This document shows positions 18,075 through 27,077 of a stretch of 55,667 nt of DNA, piece after piece (position 1 is the first letter of the stretch; each line of letters opens with the position of its first letter). Under the pieces are notes generated by a model. The model was not told the DNA's origin and did not search any database. It was given only the letters and a program-made list of their open reading frames with translations. The translations under genes and the position numbers were made by a program. Source of the DNA: DATAEK01 sp036258055 (GTDB lineage Bacteria > Acidobacteriota > Vicinamibacteria > Vicinamibacterales > 2-12-FULL-66-21); NCBI GenBank assembly GCA_036258055.1, contig DATAEK010000153.1, positions 1 through 55,667 on the forward strand, written 5' to 3'.

Positions 18075-18995
18075 CTACGCTTTGACAGGCTCGGCTGCGG
18101 ACGCGGGTTCCTCAGAGGACGCGGCGATCAGCATCGTAATCGCGGTGTAGAGCACGACAACGATCACGAGCCAGCGGACGGTGCCCAGGTTCATCGAGCC
18201 GACGATCTTCGCGGCGATGTAGACGCCGGGGAGACCGCCGATCGCCAGGCCGAGGGCGTTGCGAAGGCTGTAGGCGCGTTCGCGGATGAAGCGGAGGCTG
18301 CCGACCGGCATGAGAAACGCGCAGGAGCCCATCATGATCGGGAACGCGGTCCGCTCGCTCATCCCGAGCAGGCTCACCAGGATCATGCACGGCGCGTAGA
18401 GGCCGATCCCCAACGTCATCAGCGCGCCGAGGAGAAAGTTTCCGGCCACGGCGACCACGAGCATCACGCCGCTGACGCCGATCTGTTCGCTGCCCGCCGG
18501 ATTGAGGCTGAGCTGTTTCATCAGCATGAACGCCGCCGCAGCCAGCAGCGCGCCGCCCATCCCGACCTGCACTTTTCTCTTCGACCAGCTCGAGACGATT
18601 CCCGCACCAAGCCACGCGCCGAGCACGGCGGCGGCGATCATCGAGAACAGCGTCACCACGTCGACCGGAATGACCGACGTGTAGATGAACGCCTGCAGGA
18701 TCGTCGGCAGGGTGTGCCCCGCGTTCAGCGTCCCGGGAATGATCCGGTCAGGTACGAGCTTGAAGAATCGGAACAGGGCCGTCGTGGTCGCGAACGATCC
18801 GATGCCGAGCGTATCGAAGAAGTTGGTGACCGCGCCGATGCCGAGCTGAAGGGCCGACGGGAACCGCGCGTCGGTGGCCGGTGACTCGCCTTTGTTCTGC
18901 GCTTCCCGCGCCCCCATCACCGCTTTCGACCAGCCGCCGATGTACACCGCTGTCAGTGCGCCAAGCGCCGTCAACAGCCCGGTAATTGGATTCAT
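18075..18995 (-). CDS. TauE/SafE-family membrane permease
   Basis: A 306-residue polytopic membrane protein with about eight hydrophobic spans in two related halves. The first contains AVTNFFDTLGIGSFATT, the characteristic TauE/SafE motif of sulfite/organosulfur and other anion exporters. The ATG at 18995 (MNPITGLLTALGAL) is chosen although the frame is open for another 134 codons upstream. That stretch would be translated from a 9-bp minisatellite into VGQVGQ and PALPAPP repeats and has no sign of selection. A GGAG lies about 12 bases before the chosen ATG. The transported compound is unknown. Confidence 0.85.
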   Translation of the reverse strand: MNPITGLLTALGALTAVYIGGWSKAVMGAREAQNKGESPATDARFPSALQLGIGAVTNFFDTLGIGSFATTTALFRFFKLVPDRIIPGTLNAGHTLPTILQAFIYTSVIPVDVVTLFSMIAAAVLGAWLGAGIVSSWSKRKVQVGMGGALLAAAAFMLMKQLSLNPAGSEQIGVSGVMLVVAVAGNFLLGALMTLGIGLYAPCMILVSLLGMSERTAFPIMMGSCAFLMPVGSLRFIRERAYSLRNALGLAIGGLPGVYIAAKIVGSMNLGTVRWLVIVVVLYTAITMLIAASSEEPASAAEPVKA

Positions 18996-19057
18996 GCGTA
19001 TCGTGTCTCCGTGGGATGGGGCCAAGCGTAACCCGCGCAGGCGCGCGGAAGCAATTA

Positions 19058-19256
19058 GGGCAGGTAGGGCAGGTGGGGCAGGTAGGGCAGGTAGGGCGGG
19101 TAGGGCAGGTGGGGCGGGTAGGGCGGGTAGGGCCGGTGGGGCAGGTGGGGCAGATAAGGGTTGGTGCTTCGGAAGGTTGTCCGAAAACCTGCCCACCAGC
19201 CCTGCCCGCCCTACCTGCCCCACCTGCCCTACCCGCCCCACCTGCCCCACCTGCCC
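19058..19256. repeat. 9-bp minisatellite arranged as a large inverted repeat
   Basis: Eleven consecutive 9-bp units of the form GGG(C)(A/G)GGT(A/G) occupy 19058-19156. Their reverse complement, three degenerate and then five clean units (CACCTGCCC/TACCTGCCC), occupies about 19186-19256. Between them sits TTCGGA-AGGTTG-TCCGAA, itself a perfect 6-bp hairpin. The array fills most of the 301-base gap between the divergent TauE/SafE and Asp-box genes, so it lies in both 5' regions. Spaced GGG runs also give quadruplex potential on each arm. Confidence 0.93.
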
Positions 19257-19296
19257 AAATTGACAACGCCCGCGCCTTTCGGGAGACTCGCCGCGC

Positions 19297-21942
19297 ATGG
19301 TGACATCGCGCTGGATCCCGATCGTTGTCCTCGTCGTTGGCCTCGCGCCGTCCGTCACGTCGCAGAGTCCGTCACGGTTCACCGCCGAGCTCCTCAACGG
19401 CTTCAGCTATCGCAACCTCGGTCCGTTTCGCGCCGGCTCGTGGCTGACCGACTTCGCGGCGCCGGAGACGCCCCTCCACGATCACCTCTACACCTTCTAC
19501 ATCGCCACGCGAAACGGCGGTGTGTGGAAGACGACCAACAACGGCACGACCTTCGAGCCGATCTTCGACAGCCAGAACGTGTCGTCGATTGGCGCCGTCG
19601 CCGTGGCGCCGTCGGCAGCGAACGTCGTGTGGGTCGGGACAGGCGAGTCGTACAACGCGCGGAGCTCGTATTCCGGTGACGGCGTCTACAAGTCCACCGA
19701 CGCTGGCCGCACGTGGACGCACATGGGCCTGCAGGATTCCCATCACGTGGCGAAGATCATCATCCATCCCACGAACCCGGACGTCGTGTTCGTCGCCGCC
19801 ATGGGGCACCTCTGGACCAACAACGAAGAACGCGGCCTCTTCAAGACGTCCGACGGCGGCAAGACGTGGTCGAAAGTGCTGTACGTCAACGACCACATCG
19901 GAGTGATCGATCTGGTGATGAACCGCCGCAATCCGGACGTGCTCTACGCCGCGGCATACGAAAAAGATCGCAAGCCCTGGCACCTCGAGGAAGGCGGTCC
20001 CGGCAGCGCCATCTACAAGACGACGGACGGCGGCAAGAGCTGGGCGAAGCTCGAAAGCGGCCTGCCCTCAGGAAAGATCGGCCGGATCGGCCTCGACATT
20101 TACCAGAAGGATCCCAACGTCCTCTACGCCATCGTCGAGAACGTGAACCCGCGCCCGGATGGCGGGCAGCCCACCGGCCGTGGCCGCGGCGGTCCCCGTC
20201 CGATCGGCGGGGAAGTCTACCGAACCGACGATGGCGGGGCGACGTGGAGGAAGACGCACGGGCTCGAGGTCAACGTCGGTGGGAAAGCGCCGTATTCCTT
20301 CAACATCCTCCGGATCGATCCCGGCAATCCCGAGCGGATTGTCGTCACCAGCGACGCGCTGCCCAACTCCGAGGACGGCGGCAAGACCTGGAGCGATCTC
20401 ACGTTCAACAACCGGCGCATGTTCCGCAGCATGTTCGGCGACGTCCGGAACGTCTGGTTCGATCAGCAGGATCCGAAGCGCGTGGTGCTGCTGAGTGACG
20501 GCGGACTGCACATCTCGTACGACGGCGGGACCACTGCCGATCACTACACCAACCTGCCGCTGGGCGAGATGTACGCAATCGCCGTGGACATGGAGGATCC
20601 CTACAACGTGTACGCGGGGCTGCAGGATCACGAGCACTGGAAGGGGCCGAGCAACAGTGCGAGCGGACGCATCGGGATCGAGGACTGGACGACCGTCGGC
20701 ACCGGTGACGGCATGTACAACCAGGTCGATCCGACCGATAGCCGCTGGGTCTACAACACTCAGGAGTTTGGCAGCCCGCGTCGCGTCGATCAGCGCACCC
20801 ACACCCGTACGCTCATTCCGCCGCCGCAGCCCGCTGGTGATCCCTTGCGCTTCAACTGGGTCGCGCCGATCCGCCTGTCACCGCACAATCCGTCCATGGT
20901 GTATGTCGGCGCGCAGATGCTGTTCCGATCGACGGACCGCGGCGATCACTGGCAGCAGATCAGCCCCGATCTGACGACGAACGACAAGGAGAAGATCGCG
21001 CAGAACGGATCGTCGATCCGCTTCTGCACCATCTCGACGATCGCCGAGTCGCCGGTCACTGCCGGGGTGATCTGGGTCGGTACCGACGACGGAAAGGTCC
21101 AGGTCACGCGCGACGGGGGTAGCACCTGGTTCGACGCCACGGCGGCGATCGCGTCCGCCGGCGGCCCGGCAGAGATCTGGGTCAGCCGCGTCTTCCCATC
21201 GAACTTCGACGCCGGTACGGCCTACATTTCGAAGACCGGTTTCCGAGCCGACGACTTCCGTCCGTTTCTGTTCAAGACGACGGATTTCGGCAAGACCTGG
21301 ACGCGCATCACCACCGGCCTCCCCGACAAACCCATCAACGTCGTCGTCCAGGACCTCAAGAACAGAGACCTGCTGTTCCTCGGCAATGACCGCGGGGTCT
21401 ACGTGTCGATCGATGACGGTGGTCAGTGGACCGCTCTTCGCGCCAACATGCCGACCGTGCCCGTGCACGACATGGTGATTCACCCGCGTGAGAACGATCT
21501 CGTCGTCGGCACCTATGGACGCGGCATGTGGATCACGGACATCGCGCCGCTGCGGGAGATGAACGGTACGACGCTCGAGAAAGACCTCCACCTTTTCGAC
21601 ATCGAGCCGAAGCGCCATCGTGGTGAAGGAGCGTGGGGGAACTACCAGCTGTACGGCGATCGTTACGCGACGACGCCGAACGAGCCGGATGGTCTGGCGA
21701 TTGTCTACTACGTCAAGAGCACCGGGTCGGCCGCGTCAATCACCGTGGCCGACGCGAGCGGCCGCACGGTGCGCACGCAACAGGGTCCGGCCGCATCCGG
21801 CTTGAACCGGGTGTCCCTCACGATGCTGGACGAGCGCCGACAGCCGATGCCCGCTGGCGACTACACAGTCACTGTCACCGTCGACGGGCGATCGGAGAAG
21901 AAGACGGGGCGAATAGAAGAAAGGCTAGCTGCGAAGGAGTGA
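19297..21942 (+). CDS. Secreted Asp-box (VPS10/sortilin-like) beta-propeller protein
   Basis: An 881-residue exported protein. A signal peptide ends near residue 22 (SVTSQ). It has at least nine Asp-box/BNR motifs of the S/T-x-D-x-G-x-x-W type, among them STDAGRTW, TSDGGKTW, TTDGGKSW, TDDGGATW, SEDGGKTW, STDRGDHW, TRDGGSTW, TTDFGKTW and SIDDGGQW, arranged as in ten-bladed VPS10/sortilin or xyloglucanase-like propellers. The last 150 residues form a FlgD-like Ig-type C-terminal domain (AGLNRVSLTMLDERRQPMPAGDYTVTV style). Databases often call such proteins glycosyl hydrolases, but I see no catalytic residues that prove it. Ligand binding at the surface is an equally good guess. Confidence 0.88.
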   Translation: MVTSRWIPIVVLVVGLAPSVTSQSPSRFTAELLNGFSYRNLGPFRAGSWLTDFAAPETPLHDHLYTFYIATRNGGVWKTTNNGTTFEPIFDSQNVSSIGAVAVAPSAANVVWVGTGESYNARSSYSGDGVYKSTDAGRTWTHMGLQDSHHVAKIIIHPTNPDVVFVAAMGHLWTNNEERGLFKTSDGGKTWSKVLYVNDHIGVIDLVMNRRNPDVLYAAAYEKDRKPWHLEEGGPGSAIYKTTDGGKSWAKLESGLPSGKIGRIGLDIYQKDPNVLYAIVENVNPRPDGGQPTGRGRGGPRPIGGEVYRTDDGGATWRKTHGLEVNVGGKAPYSFNILRIDPGNPERIVVTSDALPNSEDGGKTWSDLTFNNRRMFRSMFGDVRNVWFDQQDPKRVVLLSDGGLHISYDGGTTADHYTNLPLGEMYAIAVDMEDPYNVYAGLQDHEHWKGPSNSASGRIGIEDWTTVGTGDGMYNQVDPTDSRWVYNTQEFGSPRRVDQRTHTRTLIPPPQPAGDPLRFNWVAPIRLSPHNPSMVYVGAQMLFRSTDRGDHWQQISPDLTTNDKEKIAQNGSSIRFCTISTIAESPVTAGVIWVGTDDGKVQVTRDGGSTWFDATAAIASAGGPAEIWVSRVFPSNFDAGTAYISKTGFRADDFRPFLFKTTDFGKTWTRITTGLPDKPINVVVQDLKNRDLLFLGNDRGVYVSIDDGGQWTALRANMPTVPVHDMVIHPRENDLVVGTYGRGMWITDIAPLREMNGTTLEKDLHLFDIEPKRHRGEGAWGNYQLYGDRYATTPNEPDGLAIVYYVKSTGSAASITVADASGRTVRTQQGPAASGLNRVSLTMLDERRQPMPAGDYTVTVTVDGRSEKKTGRIEERLAAKE

Positions 21943-21947
21943 GGCGA

Positions 21948-22108
21948 GCCGCCAGTACAGGCGGCTTGTTGCAACTAACCAGCGGCGCGAGCAGCCTTGA
22001 GTCGCAGCGAGCGCGCAGGCGCGAGCTGCAGCGTCTGGGGGCGACGCCCCCAGACGCATTAAGTAACGACGCGAGCGCTGGCAGGTCGTGGGGGTGGGGC
22101 CCCACGAC
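21948..22108. repeat. Convergent-gap hairpin repeat, copy B (inverted)
   Basis: Lies between the converging Asp-box gene and the M36 gene, in the opposite orientation to copies A and C. Hairpin 2 (22031-22057) is a perfect 12-bp stem GCGTCTGGGGGC with a GAC loop. Hairpin 1 (22085-22108) has the 9-bp stem GTCGTGGGG and the loop GTGGGG, the reverse complement of the CCCCAC loop of copy A. Compared with A, the hairpin 1 stem has changed on both sides (GCCGC/GCGGC to GTCGT/ACGAC), so pairing is conserved. A separate GCCGCC-AGTACA-GGCGGC hairpin (21948-21965) followed by TTGTT may end the Asp-box transcript. Confidence 0.88.
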
Positions 22109-22141
22109 AAACTAAAAAATGCCGTCTAAGCGCTGCAAGCC

Positions 22142-25100
22142 TTACTTGATCGTTATCCCCTTCGCAATCGCGTTGTTGTTCTCGTTCGTCTCAGCGACTG
22201 TTCCCGGACCGTCGGCGACGGCGAGGATGTAATAGACGCCCGTGAGCCCGGCCGGCAGCACGACGTTCGTCGTGCCAGTGTTTGTTACGTTGGCTGCCAG
22301 TGCCGGAACGGTGCGCTCTCCGGTCAGAAGGATGTCGCTCGCGTCGAACAGCACGTTCGTGGACAGATAGAAGCGAGTGACCGACGCCGCCGCAATGCCC
22401 GCGCCCGAGTTCTTCGTCGTGTCGGTCATCACGACGGTGCTGCCGGGCGTGGCGGTCGAGGGCCCAGTCAGAAGCGAGACCGTCAGGTCAGGCCCGATCA
22501 GAATCGTCGTGTACCTGGTGTTGTTCGTCTCCGTCGTCTCGAGCACCGCGTTGGAGTCGTCGGCGTTGCCAATGAGATACCAGAGACCGGGCGTGACGTC
22601 CGGAACCGTGATCGACGTCGTTCCGGAGCTGGCATCACCCGCATTCAACGGTCCCACGCTGCGAGTGGGGTTGAGCCGAATGTCCGTCGCGTCGAGCGCG
22701 TAATTGGCGGACAGATAGAAGACCGTGGTGGACGGCCCTGCGCTTCCGGTGCCGCTGTTCTTTGTCGTGTCGTTGACCTGGATCGTGTCTCCCACACCGC
22801 CGCGCGCCGGCCCGGAAATCCCGGTCACGGTCAGATCCGGCCCGACCCTGATGGTGACGTAGCGGATGTTGTTCCCCTCGCTCGTCTCCACGACCGCACC
22901 GCCGTCGTCGGCGTTCGCGATGATGTAGTAGAGACCTGTTGGCGTACCTGCCGGTATCGTCAGCGTCGTGGTCATCGTGCTGGCGCCGGACGGCCCGAGT
23001 GCCGGCACGGCGCGCGACTGCAGCGGCGTGTCAGCGCCGTCGAGCAGGTAGTTCAACGACAGGTAGAAACGCGTCGTGGACGCCGTGGCGGGCCCGCCGC
23101 CCGGGTTGCTCGTCGTGTCAGTCACGCTGAACGACGTGCCCGCGCCGGCAGTCGCCGGAGCGGTCAACGTCGTCACGAGCAGATCGGGTCCGATGCGGAT
23201 CGTCGAGAGGCGTGTGTTGTTGGCCTCCTGCGACTCCGACAGCACGCCGGCGCCGTCAGCCTTGGCAAAGAGCGTGTAGAGACCCGGGTCGAGGTCAGCC
23301 GGCAAGGTTACGGACATCGTGTTCGTGCTCGTCGCGCCAACCGCCAGATCGGGTACGGCTCGTGTGCCGACCACCGGATCCGACCCGTCTAGCATGTAGT
23401 CCCTCGACAGGTAGTAGTAGGTCGTCGACGCCGCTGCGGCGCCCGTTCCCTGATTCTTCGTCGTGTCGGTGATCTGTATCGGCAGCCCGCTTCCGCCCGT
23501 CACCGGTACAGTCAACGCGGACACGATCATGTCCGGCGCGACGTCGTCGCTCACGATCGTCACGGTTCCTGTGTACGGAGATCCGAGGATGTAGGCGGAG
23601 GCTGCCCTGAGCGTGAGCGTGACGGTCTCGTTCGTCTCGACAGCTGTATCGTCGATCGGGACGATCGGCACGTCGACGAATGCCGCATCGGCAGGAATCG
23701 TCGCTACCGTGGCCGGTGTCTGGTAGTCCACTCCGAACGTGGCCGTTCCGCCCATCATGAACCACACGGTCAGTGGCGTGCTCTGCACTGGTGACCGAGA
23801 GATTCGGAACGTGCCGCTGACCGGGCCCGATTCAGTCGCGGTCGGAACCGGGACGCTGACCGTCAGGACGGGGGGCGATGGCGGCGCCGCGCATGCGCTT
23901 GGCACCGTGAAATCGGCACCCACCTGATTGAAGCCGTTGTCCTGTGTATCCGTGGCGTTCAGGCCCATGCCGCGGCCGCCGAACGTTTCCCAAATCCGGC
24001 AATAGTTGGTGCTCGTCGGCGACCCGGGATTTCGCAGCGCATCGGCCAGCAGCACCGCGTCCCGCATGTCGAGCATCGTCGGGGACGGCGGCGAGAGCTT
24101 CAGCGCGTCGAGATAGAGCTGATGCGCCTCGTTGACACCCGAGGCCTGGCTGCCGCGGACGGCGTCGACGCGGAAGCGCTCGCGGAGATCCCAAAGTACG
24201 TTCGCCCAGATCTCGCCGTTGTCGTGCGGCTCGCAGAGGAATCCGAGCAGACAGTACCAATCGCCGTAGCCCTTGCTGTTCACCGCGCGCAGACCGTCCG
24301 GATAGGAGTACTCGGCGAGCAGAGCGTTGTTGTTGACGCTGTAGGCGAAGAAGTCGCCTCCACCTTCGCCGATCGCATCGGCCTCGTTGCCGGTGAACAC
24401 GGTGTTCAGACGCTGACTGACGCCATGCTGGTACTCGTGCAGCACGATGTCGAGGTCGTAGTCGCCATCGATATCGGCCACGCCATCGCCGTCGACGTCC
24501 TGGGACCAGCAGCCGAATCCATCCCACAGATACATGCTGATGATTCCGTTGGCACCGTCGGGCGCCGACTGAAACGTCGCGTTGTTGCGGCCGGTGGCCC
24601 GGGCGAGCCCGACTATGGAGTCGCCGCCGAGGCCGCCGCGGCCGAAGTTGTTTTCCTGGAAGTTGCCGGCGGCCTCATCGAAGCCCAGGTCGTAGAAGAA
24701 ATCGTGCGCGAAATTCAGCGCGAAGAACAGCTGGGTCTCGGCTGAATCCGCGGAGTTGAAGGGAAAGTCGAAGTTCCATTGCGTGCCGTCGAAGGTTCCA
24801 AAGGCACCCTCTGTTGGTTTGGCGCGGCGGAACACGTGGGCGTTGTTCCCGCTCAGTCGGCCGCTGTTATCGAGGACGGTGGCTGGATCCCGGAACTGAC
24901 CGTTCAGTGATCGCAGCTCGTGGTTCGACGGCGGCGGACAGCCGTTCGGCCCGAGCGGCATCGCGTCGGGGCGACGGGGATCCGCCTGCTGTGTCTCGGC
25001 AGACTGGACCACGCGCCCCACGCCGTTCTCGTATTTCACGCGATTACGCCGAAGCAGGATGTCGCCGTTCTGCGCGTCGACGACGAGGTCATAGAACTGG

Positions 25101-25846
25101 GGTGAGCCGTCCGGCTCGAGCTCGACGTGCCAGGCAAGCCGCACCGATCCGTCGATTGGGAACCACACGTGCGACACCGCCACATCGCGACGGAATCCGC
25201 CGGGCGCGAATCGTGTGGCCGAGGCAGGACCCGCTGCGGAGCCCAGGACGACGGCGCTGAATCCGAGCTCGGGTCGAATGCTGCGCGCGGCGCTCTCGGC
25301 TGCCTGGGCGGCGGTGATGACGGCCGCGCGCTGACGTCCCGCACCGCGTGCGGCGCCGCTGTTCACGCGAAGGACTTCGCCCTCACGATTCACGTGCACG
25401 GACACCACGCCGTCGAATACTGGAATGCCGTCGAGTGTTTGCGTGAACACCAGATGGTGCGCGCCAGTGGACGCGCTGACGTAGTCTCGCACCGGCGTGA
25501 GCGACGCCAGGTCATTGGCATCGAGGCCAAGACGATCAGCGGCCGACGACACGAGCGCGCGTACTGCCGCGGCCGATCGATTGCCGGCCCGCGACAGCCC
25601 CGGCGCCTCGAGTACGCGCACCGTACCGGTGTTCGGATTCAGCCTGACTCCGCGCGGGGTCCGCGACCGGCGCAGTTCCGCTGCCGCGCCGGGTGAAGCC
25701 GACGCTGACGCACGTCCAACACGAATATCGAAGTCCGGAAGCACTCGGTCCTGCGGGGCCGTCTGCTGCCGGGCGTTAACCGGACCGGAGATGATGCCGA
25801 GGAAAACCGCCGTACAGAGAAGACCGAACTGTGTCCGCGCAGCCAT
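22142..25846 (-). CDS. Secreted M36 (fungalysin-type) metallopeptidase with Calx-beta and CARDB repeats
   Basis: A 1234-residue exported metallopeptidase. After a signal peptide (about 1-25) comes an FTP-type propeptide (about 85-140). The catalytic domain has the zinc motif HEYQH (H470, E471, H474) and GEGGGDFFAYS downstream supplying the third ligand. A Calx-beta domain (about 680-770) is followed by four CARDB-like repeats of about 116 residues, each beginning PDL(T/L)V or DMIVS and containing DTTKNxGxG and NNxR. Start ATG 25846 has GGAG 6 bases upstream; an upstream in-frame codon at 25921 is less likely. The repeats probably bind or display the enzyme at the cell surface. Confidence 0.92.
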   Translation of the reverse strand: MAARTQFGLLCTAVFLGIISGPVNARQQTAPQDRVLPDFDIRVGRASASASPGAAAELRRSRTPRGVRLNPNTGTVRVLEAPGLSRAGNRSAAAVRALVSSAADRLGLDANDLASLTPVRDYVSASTGAHHLVFTQTLDGIPVFDGVVSVHVNREGEVLRVNSGAARGAGRQRAAVITAAQAAESAARSIRPELGFSAVVLGSAAGPASATRFAPGGFRRDVAVSHVWFPIDGSVRLAWHVELEPDGSPQFYDLVVDAQNGDILLRRNRVKYENGVGRVVQSAETQQADPRRPDAMPLGPNGCPPPSNHELRSLNGQFRDPATVLDNSGRLSGNNAHVFRRAKPTEGAFGTFDGTQWNFDFPFNSADSAETQLFFALNFAHDFFYDLGFDEAAGNFQENNFGRGGLGGDSIVGLARATGRNNATFQSAPDGANGIISMYLWDGFGCWSQDVDGDGVADIDGDYDLDIVLHEYQHGVSQRLNTVFTGNEADAIGEGGGDFFAYSVNNNALLAEYSYPDGLRAVNSKGYGDWYCLLGFLCEPHDNGEIWANVLWDLRERFRVDAVRGSQASGVNEAHQLYLDALKLSPPSPTMLDMRDAVLLADALRNPGSPTSTNYCRIWETFGGRGMGLNATDTQDNGFNQVGADFTVPSACAAPPSPPVLTVSVPVPTATESGPVSGTFRISRSPVQSTPLTVWFMMGGTATFGVDYQTPATVATIPADAAFVDVPIVPIDDTAVETNETVTLTLRAASAYILGSPYTGTVTIVSDDVAPDMIVSALTVPVTGGSGLPIQITDTTKNQGTGAAAASTTYYYLSRDYMLDGSDPVVGTRAVPDLAVGATSTNTMSVTLPADLDPGLYTLFAKADGAGVLSESQEANNTRLSTIRIGPDLLVTTLTAPATAGAGTSFSVTDTTSNPGGGPATASTTRFYLSLNYLLDGADTPLQSRAVPALGPSGASTMTTTLTIPAGTPTGLYYIIANADDGGAVVETSEGNNIRYVTIRVGPDLTVTGISGPARGGVGDTIQVNDTTKNSGTGSAGPSTTVFYLSANYALDATDIRLNPTRSVGPLNAGDASSGTTSITVPDVTPGLWYLIGNADDSNAVLETTETNNTRYTTILIGPDLTVSLLTGPSTATPGSTVVMTDTTKNSGAGIAAASVTRFYLSTNVLFDASDILLTGERTVPALAANVTNTGTTNVVLPAGLTGVYYILAVADGPGTVAETNENNNAIAKGITIK

Positions 25847-25980
25847 GACACACTCCACGCCTGAGGGGGGCCCGAGTGCGTGTGCCAACGCCGCGCCAGC
25901 CGCACACGTGCCGGGGTACAAGAACTTGCGCCGGTATTGCAGAATCGTGCTGACGGAAACGTGGCAGGAAAAACGAAACA

Positions 25981-26035
25981 GTCGGGAGTCGACAGCCGAC
26001 TGCCGACTGCCGACTATCGACTCTCGACTGACTTG
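25981..26035. repeat. Short GACTGCC/CGACTNTC tract
   Basis: A degenerate array of GTCGACA-GCCGACT-GCCGACT-GCCGACT-ATCGACT-CTCGACT type heptamers between the M36 gene and the end of the MBL-fold gene. It overlaps the last codons of the latter, whose product ends SVESR. A two-unit relative (CAGCCGACAGCCGACAGG) lies at about 37100-37117. Confidence 0.7.
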
Positions 26036-26958
26036 TTCGTCACTTCGTCATACGCCACACCGAGCACGAAGGCGAGCGTGGCGCGCGGCGGGAGCGATTG
26101 GTAACTCTCGAAGCCGGATAGGTTGTCGAGCTTGGCGATCTCGTCCCTCGACTTGCCGTCCGCGATGCCTTTGCGGGCGTAGGTGAGAACGGCATCGAAG
26201 TAGTCACGCTGGCGGAGCAAAGCTGCGCGATCGACGACGACTGGCTGACCGGCGCGCGCATGCCCGGCGATGTACGTCGTGTCGGCCGGCATCGCCTTCG
26301 AAACGGTCTCGATCGTCTTCATCCAGTTCTGGATGGACGCGCCGAACGGGCGATCGACGAACGGGTGGATCTCATTCCAGAACAGATCGCCCATGTGCAC
26401 GATGTGGGCGTGCTCGAACTGAATGATCGCGTCGCCGCCGGTATGGCCCGGTCCGTAGTGCCGCGCCGTCACCTTCTCGTCGCCCGCATCGACTCCCCAG
26501 GTCTTGTCGAACGTCGCGTCGGCGACGACCTGCGGCGTCTGCGCCGCGTTGGGCTGCGTCTGGGCCTGCTGTGCGGCCGCCCGCTTCTGCAGGTCAGGCA
26601 CCTTGGTCTGCGCGACGATCCGTTTGGTCTTCGGTTTCAGGATGCCGTTTCCGCCCGTGTGATCGGCGTGGTGGTGCGTGTTGAAGAGCACGTCGATGCC
26701 GCGTGTCGTCTTCTGCTCGAGGGCGCCAAGGAAGAGGGCGGCAGTATCCGGATACTGGCTGTCGACGACCAGAAGGGCATCCTTGTTCGAGAGCCAGCCG
26801 ATCGTCCCGCCGCGCGCCGTGAAGTAGCCGACGTTGCGGCGGACGGCCTCGAAGTGCGTGGTTGGCGGCGCCTGGGTCTGACCGGTCCACGCGGCGAGCG
26901 GCATGGCCGCGAGCGTTGACGAGGATACCGCGATGAACTCACGACGGCTGACGGGCAT
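26014..26958 (-). CDS. Exported MBL-fold metallo-hydrolase (Tat-type signal)
   Basis: The 314-residue product starts SRREFIAVSSSTLAAMP, a twin-arginine-like signal (S-R-R-x-F) with a hydrophobic stretch, so export in folded form is likely. The metallo-beta-lactamase fold is shown by T94-HHHADH-TGGN (H95, H97, D99, H100), a later HYGPGHTGGD segment, HMGDLFW and a final AGHARAGQP. Spacing resembles the quinoprotein-relay/SoxH-like or B3-type branch. Substrate unknown. AGGAGGA stands 4 bases before the ATG. The 3' end runs into a heptamer tract. Confidence 0.88.
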   Translation of the reverse strand: MPVSRREFIAVSSSTLAAMPLAAWTGQTQAPPTTHFEAVRRNVGYFTARGGTIGWLSNKDALLVVDSQYPDTAALFLGALEQKTTRGIDVLFNTHHHADHTGGNGILKPKTKRIVAQTKVPDLQKRAAAQQAQTQPNAAQTPQVVADATFDKTWGVDAGDEKVTARHYGPGHTGGDAIIQFEHAHIVHMGDLFWNEIHPFVDRPFGASIQNWMKTIETVSKAMPADTTYIAGHARAGQPVVVDRAALLRQRDYFDAVLTYARKGIADGKSRDEIAKLDNLSGFESYQSLPPRATLAFVLGVAYDEVTNKSVESR

Positions 26959-27077
26959 CGATCCTCCTAATTACTGCAGGTCAGTAGTAACCGCCAGGCG
27001 GCGGGTGACAGTTTAGCCCAGCCCTTTCGTCCCAGCGCACTGTTCCGGCTGCCGAACGCTGAGGTACAGTGAAATAC

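Noticed and set aside
19058..19256. The repeated 9-mers looked at first like a CRISPR-type array
   Set aside because: Units are contiguous without spacers and the second half is the reverse complement, so it is a minisatellite.
18996..19397. An N-terminal extension of the permease rich in VGQ and PALPAPP repeats
   Set aside because: It is encoded by the minisatellite and overlaps the divergent gene; the family starts at the ATG at 18995.
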